Positions 26,630-34,453 of a stretch of 64,000 nt of DNA are shown here, piece after piece. The stretch is from an uncultured Bacteroidales bacterium (GTDB taxonomy: Bacteria; Bacteroidota; Bacteroidia; Bacteroidales; UBA932), in contig CAKUTA010000011.1 in the NCBI GenBank assembly GCA_934691625.1, forward strand, positions 1-64,000. Reading direction: 5' to 3'. The translations under genes were made by a program, and so were the position numbers. The notes below the pieces were generated by a model that saw only the letters and a program-made list of their open reading frames with translations, made no database searches and was not told the origin of the DNA. The stretch's first letter is position 1; each line of letters begins with the position of its first letter.

Positions 26630-27881
26630 TTGTACAGTGTTTACTATAATCCTTGTTATAATGCAACCTGGAAGATATGTACATCAGTATTCCGCTGGCT
26701 AGCCAGATGCTTCCGAGTATGGGAAATGCCGATGAGAGGCTGCCCATGCTCTGCTTGAGGATTCCCAGAATCACCGGGGCCAATGCTCCAACTGCAAACC
26801 CGGTCATTATCATTGCACTTGAGCAGGATGCGTGCAGCCTTTCCGGGGTTACATCATATAATACAGCATAGATGTTTGCATCGAAGAATGCCCTGAAAAA
26901 TCCCCAGCCGGCAAACATAAGATATACGAGCCATATAGATGTCCTTGCACCCATGAAGAACAGGAATACTGCGCCTCCGGCAAGTCCTATAGCCTGAAGA
27001 ATCATTCGGTAGGAACGGCTCCGTAATGCAAGCTTGTCTGACAATGAACCTGCGAGCAGGACGCCAGCGAATGCTGCTGCATAGGTATATCCCATCGAGT
27101 TGAATCCTGCCATTGCCTGGCTTTGCCCGAACTCCTCCTGCAGATATGCCGGAACCCATGTCATATATCCGGTGATGACGAAAATCTCGCAGCTGAAACC
27201 TATGGTGAGAACAAGTGCCGTAGGGGTTGTGAACACCGTCCTGAAACCTTCGAAGAATCCCGGTTTTCCCTTCTCCTCTGCCATTTCCGGAATTTCCTTG
27301 TCATGCAGCCTGAATATCATTATAAGTCCCCAGACGATTCCTGCCGCTCCGAAGATGATGAAAGAATATTTCCACCCGAAAGAATCGGCGATGAGTCCGG
27401 CAAGCCATCCTGCCAGAATGACACCTGCATAGTAAGCCGTCTGGTGTATGCTCATTGCTCTCGCTCTTGTATCTGTATGGTATTGTCCCAAAAGGGAATA
27501 GTTTGCTGGCCCGAAGAATGCTTCGCCTCCTCCGGTGGCGACAGAACGCAGCGCGACAAGCCAGATGAAGCTGGTGGCAAGACCTGTAAATGCTGTGGCG
27601 ACACTCCAGAAGATGATGCTTATGGTAGTGACCCATTTTCTGCTGAACCTGTCTCCTGCCCAGCCTCCTATGGGCACCATCAGGGCATAGAAGAGGTTGA
27701 AGATGGTGGCGATAAGGCCTACTGAAGCATCTGTGAGGCTTAAAGCGTCCCTGATGGACGGAAGTACAGTGTTGAATACCTGCCTGTCCCCCTGGTTGAG
27801 CAGATAAGCCATCCAGAGGAGCAGCAGGACTTCCCATTTATAAGAGCTTTTTTCAGTGAATCTGTATCTCATATTTTTCAA
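26622..27881 (-). CDS. Major facilitator superfamily sugar/organic anion transporter
   Basis: 419 residues with about 12 membrane segments. The loop motif GGWAGDRFSRKWV between segments 2 and 3 is the MFS signature, and the TM1 region LLLLWMAYLLNQGDRQVFNTVLP is typical of the anion:cation symporter-like branch. It is the first gene of a four-gene operon and starts about 97 nt from the -7 box at 27978-27985. It likely takes the monosaccharide, or a small anionic sugar, from periplasm to cytosol. Confidence 0.88.
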   Translation of the reverse strand: MKNMRYRFTEKSSYKWEVLLLLWMAYLLNQGDRQVFNTVLPSIRDALSLTDASVGLIATIFNLFYALMVPIGGWAGDRFSRKWVTTISIIFWSVATAFTGLATSFIWLVALRSVATGGGEAFFGPANYSLLGQYHTDTRARAMSIHQTAYYAGVILAGWLAGLIADSFGWKYSFIIFGAAGIVWGLIMIFRLHDKEIPEMAEEKGKPGFFEGFRTVFTTPTALVLTIGFSCEIFVITGYMTWVPAYLQEEFGQSQAMAGFNSMGYTYAAAFAGVLLAGSLSDKLALRSRSYRMILQAIGLAGGAVFLFFMGARTSIWLVYLMFAGWGFFRAFFDANIYAVLYDVTPERLHASCSSAMIMTGFAVGALAPVILGILKQSMGSLSSAFPILGSIWLASGILMYISSRLHYNKDYSKHCTNE

Positions 27882-27944
27882 GGCAGCAAGTAGTCAGGCC
27901 CTTGCATAGGAAAATTTGTTAGGAGCGGCTCCTGACGGTCGTCT

Positions 27945-27975
27945 CCACACCAATGTTTGGTTCGTTGTGGTGTGG
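27945..27975. promoter_or_regulatory. Inverted-repeat operator candidate in the MFS operon leader
   Basis: CCACACCA (27945-27952) and TGGTGTGG (27968-27975) form perfect 8-bp arms with a 15-nt spacer. The site lies directly downstream of the -7 box of the MFS promoter and overlaps the motif GTGTGGTGCAAA shared with the susC promoter. A dimeric GntR-type regulator encoded 150 nt away is the obvious candidate ligand (inference). Confidence 0.5.
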
Positions 27976-27977
27976 TG

Positions 27978-28008
27978 CAAATATAAGTCTAATTTTTCAC
28001 CTTGCCAA
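27978..28008 (-). promoter_or_regulatory. Promoter of the MFS-isomerase-PMI-ROK operon
   Basis: On the minus strand a -7 TATATTTG (complement of 27978-27985) follows a TTGG (complement of 28005-28008) by 19 nt. The -33 differs from TTTG by one base, in keeping with a regulated promoter. Confidence 0.6.
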
Positions 28009-28030
28009 CCATATTTGCAAACTTTTTTTA

Positions 28031-28070
28031 TATTTTTGCAGCATTGGATTATTGTGCTTTGGTGTGTTGC
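28031..28070 (+). promoter_or_regulatory. Regulator promoter (-7 box) and downstream GTGTGTTGC site
   Basis: TATTTTTG at 28031-28038 fits TAnnTTTG; no -33 box of good spacing is seen. GTGTGTTGC at 28062-28070, about 20 nt past the predicted start of transcription, is a third occurrence of the motif found at the susC and MFS promoters, suggesting autoregulation. Confidence 0.4.
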
Positions 28071-28122
28071 GCATTGAGGAAGCGCATAATCTTTTTTTTG
28101 AAACCGTTTAAATTTTCGCATT

Positions 28123-29157
28123 ATGCCCATTAGACTTGAATTGGACAGCAACTCGCGAACTCCGGTGTACAAGCAGATAATGAATGCCTTGGAGGCTGCT
28201 ATAAAGTCCGGAGAATGCAAAAGCGGGGAGCAGCTGCCGTCAATGAATGAATTGTCTGCCTTGCTGGATGTCTCCAAGGAGACTGTCAAGAAAGCGTATT
28301 TTCTTCTGAGAAACAGAGGTCTGCTGGATTCCACCCAAGGCAAAGGGTACTTCATCTCGGAGCAGGACCGGAACAGAAAAATGCGTGTGCTGGTGCTGTT
28401 CGACAAACTCAGTAACATAAAACAGGTATTGTTCAATTCATTCGCATCTACAATAGGCGGCAAGGCTGATATCACGATGTACCTTCATAATCAGCAGGCG
28501 AACTTGCTGGAGTACTATATAGATGAGAATCTTGGAGACTTCGACTATTATGTCGTAACGCCGCACTTTCCTCTGGATAAGGAGACTCAGAAAAGGGTTG
28601 CAAAGGCATTGCGGCGAATACCGAACAGAAAGCTGATTCTGCTGGATCATTGTATCGATGATTTGCCTGGTAACTATGGGGCGGTGTACCAGGATTATGA
28701 GAATGATGCTGCGACAGGGCTGGCTATGGGGATGGACAAGTTCAGCAGGATTTCCAGCCTCAATGTAATCATAGAGACTTCCTCGCTCTATCATGCAGCC
28801 GTAGTGAAAGCTGTTGAGAAGTTCTGTTCTGCCAATAATATAAGTTGCAGGTATTTTAACCGGATAACAGCATCTGCCGTTCATGCAGGAGAGGTGTACC
28901 TTATAATAAATGGTCAGCTGGACATGGAGCTTATTAACCTGGTTCGGGCCGGAAAATCACTGAATCTGAAGCCAGGGAGGGATTTCAGTATCATCTCGTA
29001 TAATGAGGCTCCTATCAATGAGATAATTCTGGACGGACTCACCACCATCTCCGCGGATTTCAACCAGATGGGGCGTCTTGCTGCCGAGATGATTCTGGAC
29101 GGCAATCTCCGGAAGGTAAAATGCGACTTTAAGATGACGCGTCGCAGCACGTTCTGA
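28123..29157 (+). CDS. GntR-family transcriptional regulator with sugar-binding-type effector domain
   Basis: 344 residues. Residues 1-75 are a GntR winged helix (RTPVYKQIMNALEAAIKSGE, GEQLPSMNELSALLDVSKET, GLLDSTQGKGYFI). Residues about 85-340 resemble a LacI-type periplasmic-binding-protein fold (RVLVLFDKLSNIKQVLFNS, DFDYYVVTPHFPL, DFSIISYNEAPINEIILDG, TTISADFNQMGRLAAEMIL). This architecture is used in Bacteroidota to sense a sugar or sugar phosphate in the cytosol. It is divergent from the MFS operon and adjacent to the whole carbohydrate locus, so it is the probable local regulator. It was placed under GntR rather than LacI because of the N-terminal domain. Confidence 0.88.
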   Translation: MPIRLELDSNSRTPVYKQIMNALEAAIKSGECKSGEQLPSMNELSALLDVSKETVKKAYFLLRNRGLLDSTQGKGYFISEQDRNRKMRVLVLFDKLSNIKQVLFNSFASTIGGKADITMYLHNQQANLLEYYIDENLGDFDYYVVTPHFPLDKETQKRVAKALRRIPNRKLILLDHCIDDLPGNYGAVYQDYENDAATGLAMGMDKFSRISSLNVIIETSSLYHAAVVKAVEKFCSANNISCRYFNRITASAVHAGEVYLIINGQLDMELINLVRAGKSLNLKPGRDFSIISYNEAPINEIILDGLTTISADFNQMGRLAAEMILDGNLRKVKCDFKMTRRSTF

Positions 29158-29168
29158 TTACGAAAAAT

Positions 29169-29894
29169 ATGTTCAAAATGAAAAGACTTGTGGTATTGAC
29201 GGGTGCCGGTGTGAGCGCCGAGAGCGGCATCAGCACATTCCGTGATAATGGAGGGCTGTGGGACAATTATGATCCTCACGAAGTCGCCTCCATTGACGGA
29301 TGGAACAGGAATCCCGGGCTGATGCTTGATTTCTATAATATCCGAAGAAAAGAGCTCGCCGGAGTGAGGCCTAACGATGCGCATCTTGCGATTGCAGCAT
29401 TGCAGGATATATATGATGTAGATGTCGTCACCCAGAATGTGGACAACCTTCATGAGCGTGCCGACAGCTCCAGGGTTCTGCATCTTCATGGCGAACTGAC
29501 CAAGGTCAGGCCCGAGAACTGCTGCAACGAGGAGGACAGCTTCTCCGAGAAGACGGTGTTCGACATCGGGTATGGTGAAATCCATCTTGGAGACAAGGCC
29601 CCCAATGGGCATCAGCTGCGTCCGCATATCGTCTGGTTCGGAGAACCGGTCCCGAAGATAGAAAAGGCCATAGATATAGTCTCGGCAGCAGATATACTTC
29701 TGATTGTCGGGACCTCACTGAGTGTCTATCCTGCGGCCGGGCTTTACAGATATGCCCCGCTTGATACTCCTGTATATCTGATAGATCCGGGCGATGTCAA
29801 TGTGCGTGACCGCAGAATCCGTCATATCAAGGCTAAAGCGACTGAGGGAATGAAGATCTTTCAGGAGGAGATCCAGCATAATAAGCAATTCTGA
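29169..29894 (+). CDS. cobB: NAD-dependent protein deacylase, sirtuin family
   Basis: 241 residues, cytoplasmic. Core motifs are intact: LTGAGVSAESGISTFRD, the TQNVDNLHERAD loop with the HLHG catalytic His, and IVWFGEPVP. The region that carries four zinc Cys in many sirtuins here contains only a Cys-Cys pair (ENCCNEED), so it belongs to the zinc-free SIR2 group common in Gram-negative bacteria. It removes acyl groups from lysine using NAD+. Its start is 11 nt after the regulator gene, so it may be cotranscribed, but it is probably not part of sugar breakdown. A second ATG lies 9 nt inside the first. Confidence 0.9.
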   Translation: MFKMKRLVVLTGAGVSAESGISTFRDNGGLWDNYDPHEVASIDGWNRNPGLMLDFYNIRRKELAGVRPNDAHLAIAALQDIYDVDVVTQNVDNLHERADSSRVLHLHGELTKVRPENCCNEEDSFSEKTVFDIGYGEIHLGDKAPNGHQLRPHIVWFGEPVPKIEKAIDIVSAADILLIVGTSLSVYPAAGLYRYAPLDTPVYLIDPGDVNVRDRRIRHIKAKATEGMKIFQEEIQHNKQF

Positions 29895-29922
29895 AAAAAT
29901 CCATAAAAATCTGCATGAAAGG

Positions 29923-29952
29923 TTGCCAATCCGGATAATTGTCGTATCTTTG
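29923..29952 (+). promoter_or_regulatory. Promoter of rpsU
   Basis: TTGC at 29923-29926, an 18-nt spacer and TATCTTTG at 29945-29952: a strong Bacteroidales promoter giving a leader of about 70 nt to rpsU. Confidence 0.8.
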
Positions 29953-30010
29953 CAGCCGCTAAATCTGGAAAGAATAACGTAACTTATTCGGATTCAGTAG
30001 ATTTTTAACA

Positions 30011-30021
30011 AAAGGAGGTGA
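30011..30021 (+). promoter_or_regulatory. Full-length Shine-Dalgarno sequence of rpsU
   Basis: AAAGGAGGTGA is complementary to the whole anti-SD core of 16S rRNA and lies 10 nt from the ATG at 30029 (counted from AGGAGG). Almost no other gene here has an SD. In Bacteroidota the anti-SD is held by bS21, and an SD on rpsU allows ribosomes lacking bS21 to translate it preferentially. Confidence 0.8.
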
Positions 30022-30028
30022 TTCAGAT

Positions 30029-30223
30029 ATGATTATTGTACCGCTTAAGGAAGGTGAGAACATCGAGAGAGCTCTCAAGAGATTCAAAAGAAAATTTGAG
30101 AAAACAGGTGCTATCCGTGAGCTCCGTGCCAGAAAGAATTTTGTGAAACCATCTGTAAAGAGAAGAGAGCAGATTCAGAAGGCTATCTACGTGCAGCATC
30201 TGCAGCTTGAGGACGAGCAGTAA
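30029..30223 (+). CDS. rpsU: Ribosomal protein bS21
   Basis: 64-residue small-subunit protein, MIIVPLKEGENIERALKRFKRKFEKTG onward; basic and helical. In Bacteroidota bS21 helps sequester the 3' end of 16S rRNA, so most mRNAs are translated without an SD. The gene has its own promoter and terminator and is monocistronic. Confidence 0.97.
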   Translation: MIIVPLKEGENIERALKRFKRKFEKTGAIRELRARKNFVKPSVKRREQIQKAIYVQHLQLEDEQ

Positions 30224-30260
30224 GCCAGGCGCAGACATTATATCTGAACAAGGATATATA

Positions 30261-30292
30261 AGAGGGTGACTAAATGATTTTAGCCACCCTCT
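30261..30292 (+). terminator. Terminator of rpsU
   Basis: AGAGGGTGACTAAA and TTTAGCCACCCTCT form a 13-bp stem with one mismatch and a 4-nt loop, starting 38 nt after the rpsU stop. Only a short T-run (TGTTTT) follows a few bases later. Confidence 0.65.
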
Positions 30293-30318
30293 GGCTGTTT
30301 TATGGCGTGGCTTGTTTA

Positions 30319-30349
30319 TTGCCCATAATGCAGACTTTCATTATCTTTG
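30319..30349 (+). promoter_or_regulatory. Promoter of the AsmA-like gene
   Basis: TTGC at 30319-30322, exactly 19 nt, then TATCTTTG at 30342-30349, about 30 nt before the first ATG. Confidence 0.75.
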
Positions 30350-30384
30350 CATGAAGTTTCGGGAAGTCTGACTTTTCCCGGAGA

Positions 30385-33300
30385 ATGGTTATAAATGAGT
30401 TCATTGATATGGACAAAAAAGGTGATGTGGAGAAAAATCCGCCGAGGCGCAAGCGCTTCCGCGGATTGAAGATAGCAGCAGGGACAATAGCCGGAATATG
30501 GGTATTGCTCCTTGTTGTGATACAGATTGCACTGAATTCTGCCTTCCTGATGAAGATGGCGGACCGGTATATCCCGCAATATATTGATGCAGATGTCCAT
30601 ATAGGGAAAATATCAGCGTCGGTATTCAAAAGTTTCCCGAATCTGAATCTGGAGGTGACTGATCTCGTCGTGACATATCCGCATGACAGGTATGCACAGT
30701 TTGATTCCCTTGGTGTAGACGGCATCCTCAGGCATGCCGGGCGTGCAGAAGGTGCGGACACATTGGCGGCGATCAGGAAGACATCATTGTCGGTGAACTA
30801 TCTTTCCGCTATCTTCGGAAAGATTCGCATACATGAGGCCAGCATGGACAAGCCGCATGTCTTTGCGCATTACTTCGGCGACGGGCAGGCTAACTGGAAC
30901 GTGCTGAAGACTTCAGGCGCTTCCGGGGAAAGCGCGGCAGAAGATACGTCAGCATTGTCATTGCCAGTGATAACTGTCAACAATGTATGTCTGACTGGCA
31001 GCCCGAAGATTGTCTATACAGACTGCCGTGATACGGTGTTTGCTGCTATATTGCTGAAACAGATGTATTTCCATGGAAAGCTCACGACCGCTTCGGCCTC
31101 TGCCAGCAGGCTTGGGCTGGAGGTTGACAGCCTGTTCGTCTCGGGTCGTCTTCCTGCAGATACCCTGGCTGTCGCGATGGAGCATCTGGATATCAGGGAG
31201 AAAAACAAGGTGATAGCGTTCGATGCCGGAGCAAAAGCGTTTCTCGGCATGAGCGAATATGGACGTGTTATCGTGCCGCTTGGACTTAAAGGGCATGTAA
31301 GCGTGAACGATACGCAAGTTCCTGAAGTCGTGCTGCATGATTTCAAGGCTGATGTGGCTACTATCTCCATGACAGGAAAGGGTGAAGCCCGTTTCCTTGC
31401 TGACAGCACATACCTGAAGGCAGAGGCCTCTGTCGATGATTGCAGCGTAGAGGACATTATACAGTATTTCGGCAAGAATTTTCTTCCTGAGGCGATGAAC
31501 CTTAAGACTGATGCGAAAATATCACTGACGTCTCTCTGTGACGGATATTATAATCCCGCACGTGGGACTCTCCCTGAACTGATTGCCGAGCTTGTGCTTC
31601 CTAAGGCCGATGTGAAATACCCTGGCATTCCAGATGGAAGCGTTGCGGCGGATATCAATGCCTCCACAGATAATGCAGGACGTCTGGATATCAGCATTGA
31701 TGATATGTGCCTTGATTTCGGCGGACTTGACTTTGATTTGACGGGCACGGTGTCGGATGTCGCAGGGGAAGATCCTATGTTCGACGTGGAGGGACTTGCA
31801 TACGCATCTCTTGATGAGATGATGGCATTTTTGCCTGATTCATGCGGGTATAGGGCTTCCGGGGAGCTGGATGCTCTGCTTACGGGAAAGATAAGGCTGT
31901 CCCAGATGGATCCGTATAATTTCTATAAGGCAGGACTTGACGGATATATCAGGAGCCATAGCGTGGCGCTGGTGTCTGAGGCAGATTCTCTATATGCCTG
32001 GCTCGGCTCTCCGGAGATAGGTGTCCGGACCATTGCGAACAAGGTGGATGGAAGTATGCCCAAGGGCACTAAGGTCATGGCTCTTACAGCCAAGGTCGAT
32101 TCTCTCTATGCCACTTATGGCAGCGATATGACAGTCAGAGGCTCAGGAGTGCATGCCGCTGCTCAGAATGCGGCGAAGATCGAGTGCAAGGAGCATGGCA
32201 GCGAGCATCACCCGATAGTTGGCAGTCTGGAACTTGGCAAGGTGTTCCTGTCGGGTGCGGATTCTCTGTTCGCAGGAGTGATAGGATCAGAGAATACATT
32301 TACGTTCTCGCAGCAGGAGAAAGGACGGATGATGGAGCCAAGGCTCTCGCTGTCCAGCTCTAGTTCCCGCATTTTCGCGCGTGAGGGCGTGAACAGGTAC
32401 GGCTTCAAGGATGCGAAGTTCAATGCTTCTGCACGTATGACTGCTTTCGAGAACAACCAGAGAAGGAAGATGTTTCTGGACTCACTCCAGCGGGTATATC
32501 CTGGAACTCCGCGTGATTCGCTGTTTCACAGGATGATACGTGCGAAGATGGCTGGCCGTCCGGTTCCGGATTTCATTGCGGAGAAGGATTTCCGCAAGCG
32601 CGACCTTGATATAACATTGAACGAGTCACTCGCCAAGTACCTGAAGGAATGGGACATGAAGGGGGGCCTGGATATACATAGCGGCATTGTCATAACCCCT
32701 TATTTCCCTCTGAAGAATGTGGTAGAGGATGTCAGAGGCTCTTTCAGCAATGATGCTGTTCATCTGGACAATTTCACTTTCCGTCCGGGGAACTCGGATC
32801 TCTCTGCAAATGGAGTTCTCAGTGGCCTGAGGAAGGCATTGCTTGGATACGGGCCGATGACTCTGGATCTTAAGTTGACTTCTAAGAAGATTGACGCCAA
32901 TGAGCTGCTGACGGCCTATAGCGCCGGGGTCAAGTTCTCGCCGGAGACGCTGGTCAATGACGCCGACCTGGATGATGCTGAATATCTCGCTACTGTTTCT
33001 GCCTCGCAGGAGGATGCAAGGGACAGCAGCTATGCGCTGATTGTCGTTCCTGCGAACCTGAATGCCAATATATCATTGCAGGCAAACGAGGTGGACTACT
33101 CAGACCTGAAGATTTCGTGGCTGGCCGCGGACATGACCATGAAGGAGCGCTGTATCCAGCTGACAAATACACTTGCCACCTCCAATATGGGAGATATATT
33201 CTTCGAGGGCTTCTATTCAACGAGAACGAAGACGGATATCAAGGCGGGATTTGACCTTAATCTTTCTGATATCACGGCGGACAAGGTCGTCCAGCTGTTC

Positions 33301-34233
33301 CCGGCGGTGGATACGATCATGCCTATGCTGACCTCATTCAAGGGAATGCTTGACTGCGAGATGGCGGCGACTACGGACCTGGATACGAACATGAATTTCG
33401 TCACTCCGTCGATGAGCGGAATAATGAAGATAAGCGGACGTGATGTCGTGCTGGAGGAGAGCGCGGCCTTCAAGAAGCTTGCTAGGATGCTGATGTTCAA
33501 GAACAAGAAGTCAGGAAAAATGGCGGACATGTCTGTGAGCGGGCTTATAAGCAACAACAGGCTGGAGATTTTCCCGTTTGTGCTGAAGATTGACCGTTAT
33601 ACATTGGCAATGAGCGGAATGCAGAACTTTGACCAGACGTTCAAGTATCATGTGTCTGTGCTGAAGTCTCCGATTCCGTTCAGGTTCGGTATCAATATCT
33701 TCGGAAACTTCGATAACTGGAAGTATCGTATCGGGAAGGCTCAGTACAAGAGTACCAATGTCCCTGTGTTCACGGCGCAGATAGATACGCTCCAGATGAA
33801 TCTTGTAAGTTCCATCCACAATATCTTCACGAAGGGGGTTGACCTGGCGGTCAAGCAGAACGAGTCGATGAAGGATGCTATCGATGCCAGCAAGAAGTCT
33901 ATGGGATTCAATCCTGATGCTCAGCTGGATTCTCTGGATGGGAGCAAGATGAAGATGCTGGATTCTCTGCAGACGGCGTATGACAATCCTGTGGATTCGG
34001 TGCTCAATGCGCGGATGGATTCGCTTGTGGTGATTACGGAGGCAGCTCCTGAAGCCGGTGAAAGTGCTTCGAAGATGCAGCAGTTCATTGACAGCCAGGT
34101 GCAGAGCAGGTCCTCCAGGGAGGAACGTCAGGCTGAACGCCGCAGAAAACGTGAGGAGCGTCAGACCACAAGGCGTGGCGATGTCACGGCCTCTGGCGAT
34201 GCCGAGGATCGCGAAACTTTAGGAACAAAGTAG
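30385..34233 (+). CDS. AsmA-family inner-membrane-anchored periplasmic protein
   Basis: 1282 residues. A basic N-terminus (KNPPRRKRFRG) is followed by one membrane segment (AAGTIAGIWVLLLVVIQIAL) and then a long beta-rich periplasmic part, as in AsmA/TamB/YhdP-type lipid-transfer proteins. The AsmA N-terminal motif FKSFPNLNLEVTDLVV is clear. The C-terminal third (DITADKVVQLFPAVDTIMPMLTSFKGMLD, FRFGINIFGNFDNWKYRIGKAQY) is the AsmA_2-like domain. The last 120 residues are charged and low-complexity, ending in an Arg/Glu-rich segment. The alternative ATG at 30409 (MDKKGDVEK) is equally possible. Likely role is phospholipid or envelope homeostasis between membranes. Downstream lie two copies of a 70-bp repeat and then prmA. 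Confidence 0.85.
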   Translation: MVINEFIDMDKKGDVEKNPPRRKRFRGLKIAAGTIAGIWVLLLVVIQIALNSAFLMKMADRYIPQYIDADVHIGKISASVFKSFPNLNLEVTDLVVTYPHDRYAQFDSLGVDGILRHAGRAEGADTLAAIRKTSLSVNYLSAIFGKIRIHEASMDKPHVFAHYFGDGQANWNVLKTSGASGESAAEDTSALSLPVITVNNVCLTGSPKIVYTDCRDTVFAAILLKQMYFHGKLTTASASASRLGLEVDSLFVSGRLPADTLAVAMEHLDIREKNKVIAFDAGAKAFLGMSEYGRVIVPLGLKGHVSVNDTQVPEVVLHDFKADVATISMTGKGEARFLADSTYLKAEASVDDCSVEDIIQYFGKNFLPEAMNLKTDAKISLTSLCDGYYNPARGTLPELIAELVLPKADVKYPGIPDGSVAADINASTDNAGRLDISIDDMCLDFGGLDFDLTGTVSDVAGEDPMFDVEGLAYASLDEMMAFLPDSCGYRASGELDALLTGKIRLSQMDPYNFYKAGLDGYIRSHSVALVSEADSLYAWLGSPEIGVRTIANKVDGSMPKGTKVMALTAKVDSLYATYGSDMTVRGSGVHAAAQNAAKIECKEHGSEHHPIVGSLELGKVFLSGADSLFAGVIGSENTFTFSQQEKGRMMEPRLSLSSSSSRIFAREGVNRYGFKDAKFNASARMTAFENNQRRKMFLDSLQRVYPGTPRDSLFHRMIRAKMAGRPVPDFIAEKDFRKRDLDITLNESLAKYLKEWDMKGGLDIHSGIVITPYFPLKNVVEDVRGSFSNDAVHLDNFTFRPGNSDLSANGVLSGLRKALLGYGPMTLDLKLTSKKIDANELLTAYSAGVKFSPETLVNDADLDDAEYLATVSASQEDARDSSYALIVVPANLNANISLQANEVDYSDLKISWLAADMTMKERCIQLTNTLATSNMGDIFFEGFYSTRTKTDIKAGFDLNLSDITADKVVQLFPAVDTIMPMLTSFKGMLDCEMAATTDLDTNMNFVTPSMSGIMKISGRDVVLEESAAFKKLARMLMFKNKKSGKMADMSVSGLISNNRLEIFPFVLKIDRYTLAMSGMQNFDQTFKYHVSVLKSPIPFRFGINIFGNFDNWKYRIGKAQYKSTNVPVFTAQIDTLQMNLVSSIHNIFTKGVDLAVKQNESMKDAIDASKKSMGFNPDAQLDSLDGSKMKMLDSLQTAYDNPVDSVLNARMDSLVVITEAAPEAGESASKMQQFIDSQVQSRSSREERQAERRRKREERQTTRRGDVTASGDAEDRETLGTK

Positions 34234-34236
34234 TGC

Positions 34237-34306
34237 CCCTGGAGCCTTTACTCTCCTGAAACAGGCGAAGATGGCCGAGTGAGGATAATAAATAATTAGA
34301 AGTAGG
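34237..34306 (+). repeat. 70-bp direct repeat, copy 1
   Basis: Begins CCCTGGAGCCTTTACTCTCC just past the AsmA stop codon. It matches 34382-34451 at 66 of 70 positions; the period is 145 bp. Confidence 0.85.
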
Positions 34307-34318
34307 CCTGAAAAACAT

Positions 34319-34337
34319 CCCTCTCCAGAGGAGAGGG
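34319..34337. repeat. Perfect palindrome between the direct repeats
   Basis: CCCTCTCC-AGA-GGAGAGGG forms an 8-bp stem with a 3-nt loop in the spacer between the two 70-bp repeats. No T-run follows, so it is not a normal terminator; it may stabilise or separate AsmA and prmA transcripts. Confidence 0.6.
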
Positions 34338-34381
34338 AAGCAGGGAGAGGGTAAGAAGATAAAGGTGCGTGGGCATAGTAA

Positions 34382-34451
34382 CCCTGGAGCCTTTACTCTC
34401 CTGAAACAGGCGAAGATGGTCGAGAGAGGATTATAAATAATTAGAAGTTGG
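34382..34451 (+). repeat. 70-bp direct repeat, copy 2
   Basis: Second copy of the repeat at 34237-34306. It ends 2 nt before the prmA start codon, so it provides the whole immediate translation-start context of prmA, including the A/T-rich ATAAATAATTAGAAGTTGG. Confidence 0.85.
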
Positions 34452-34453
34452 CG

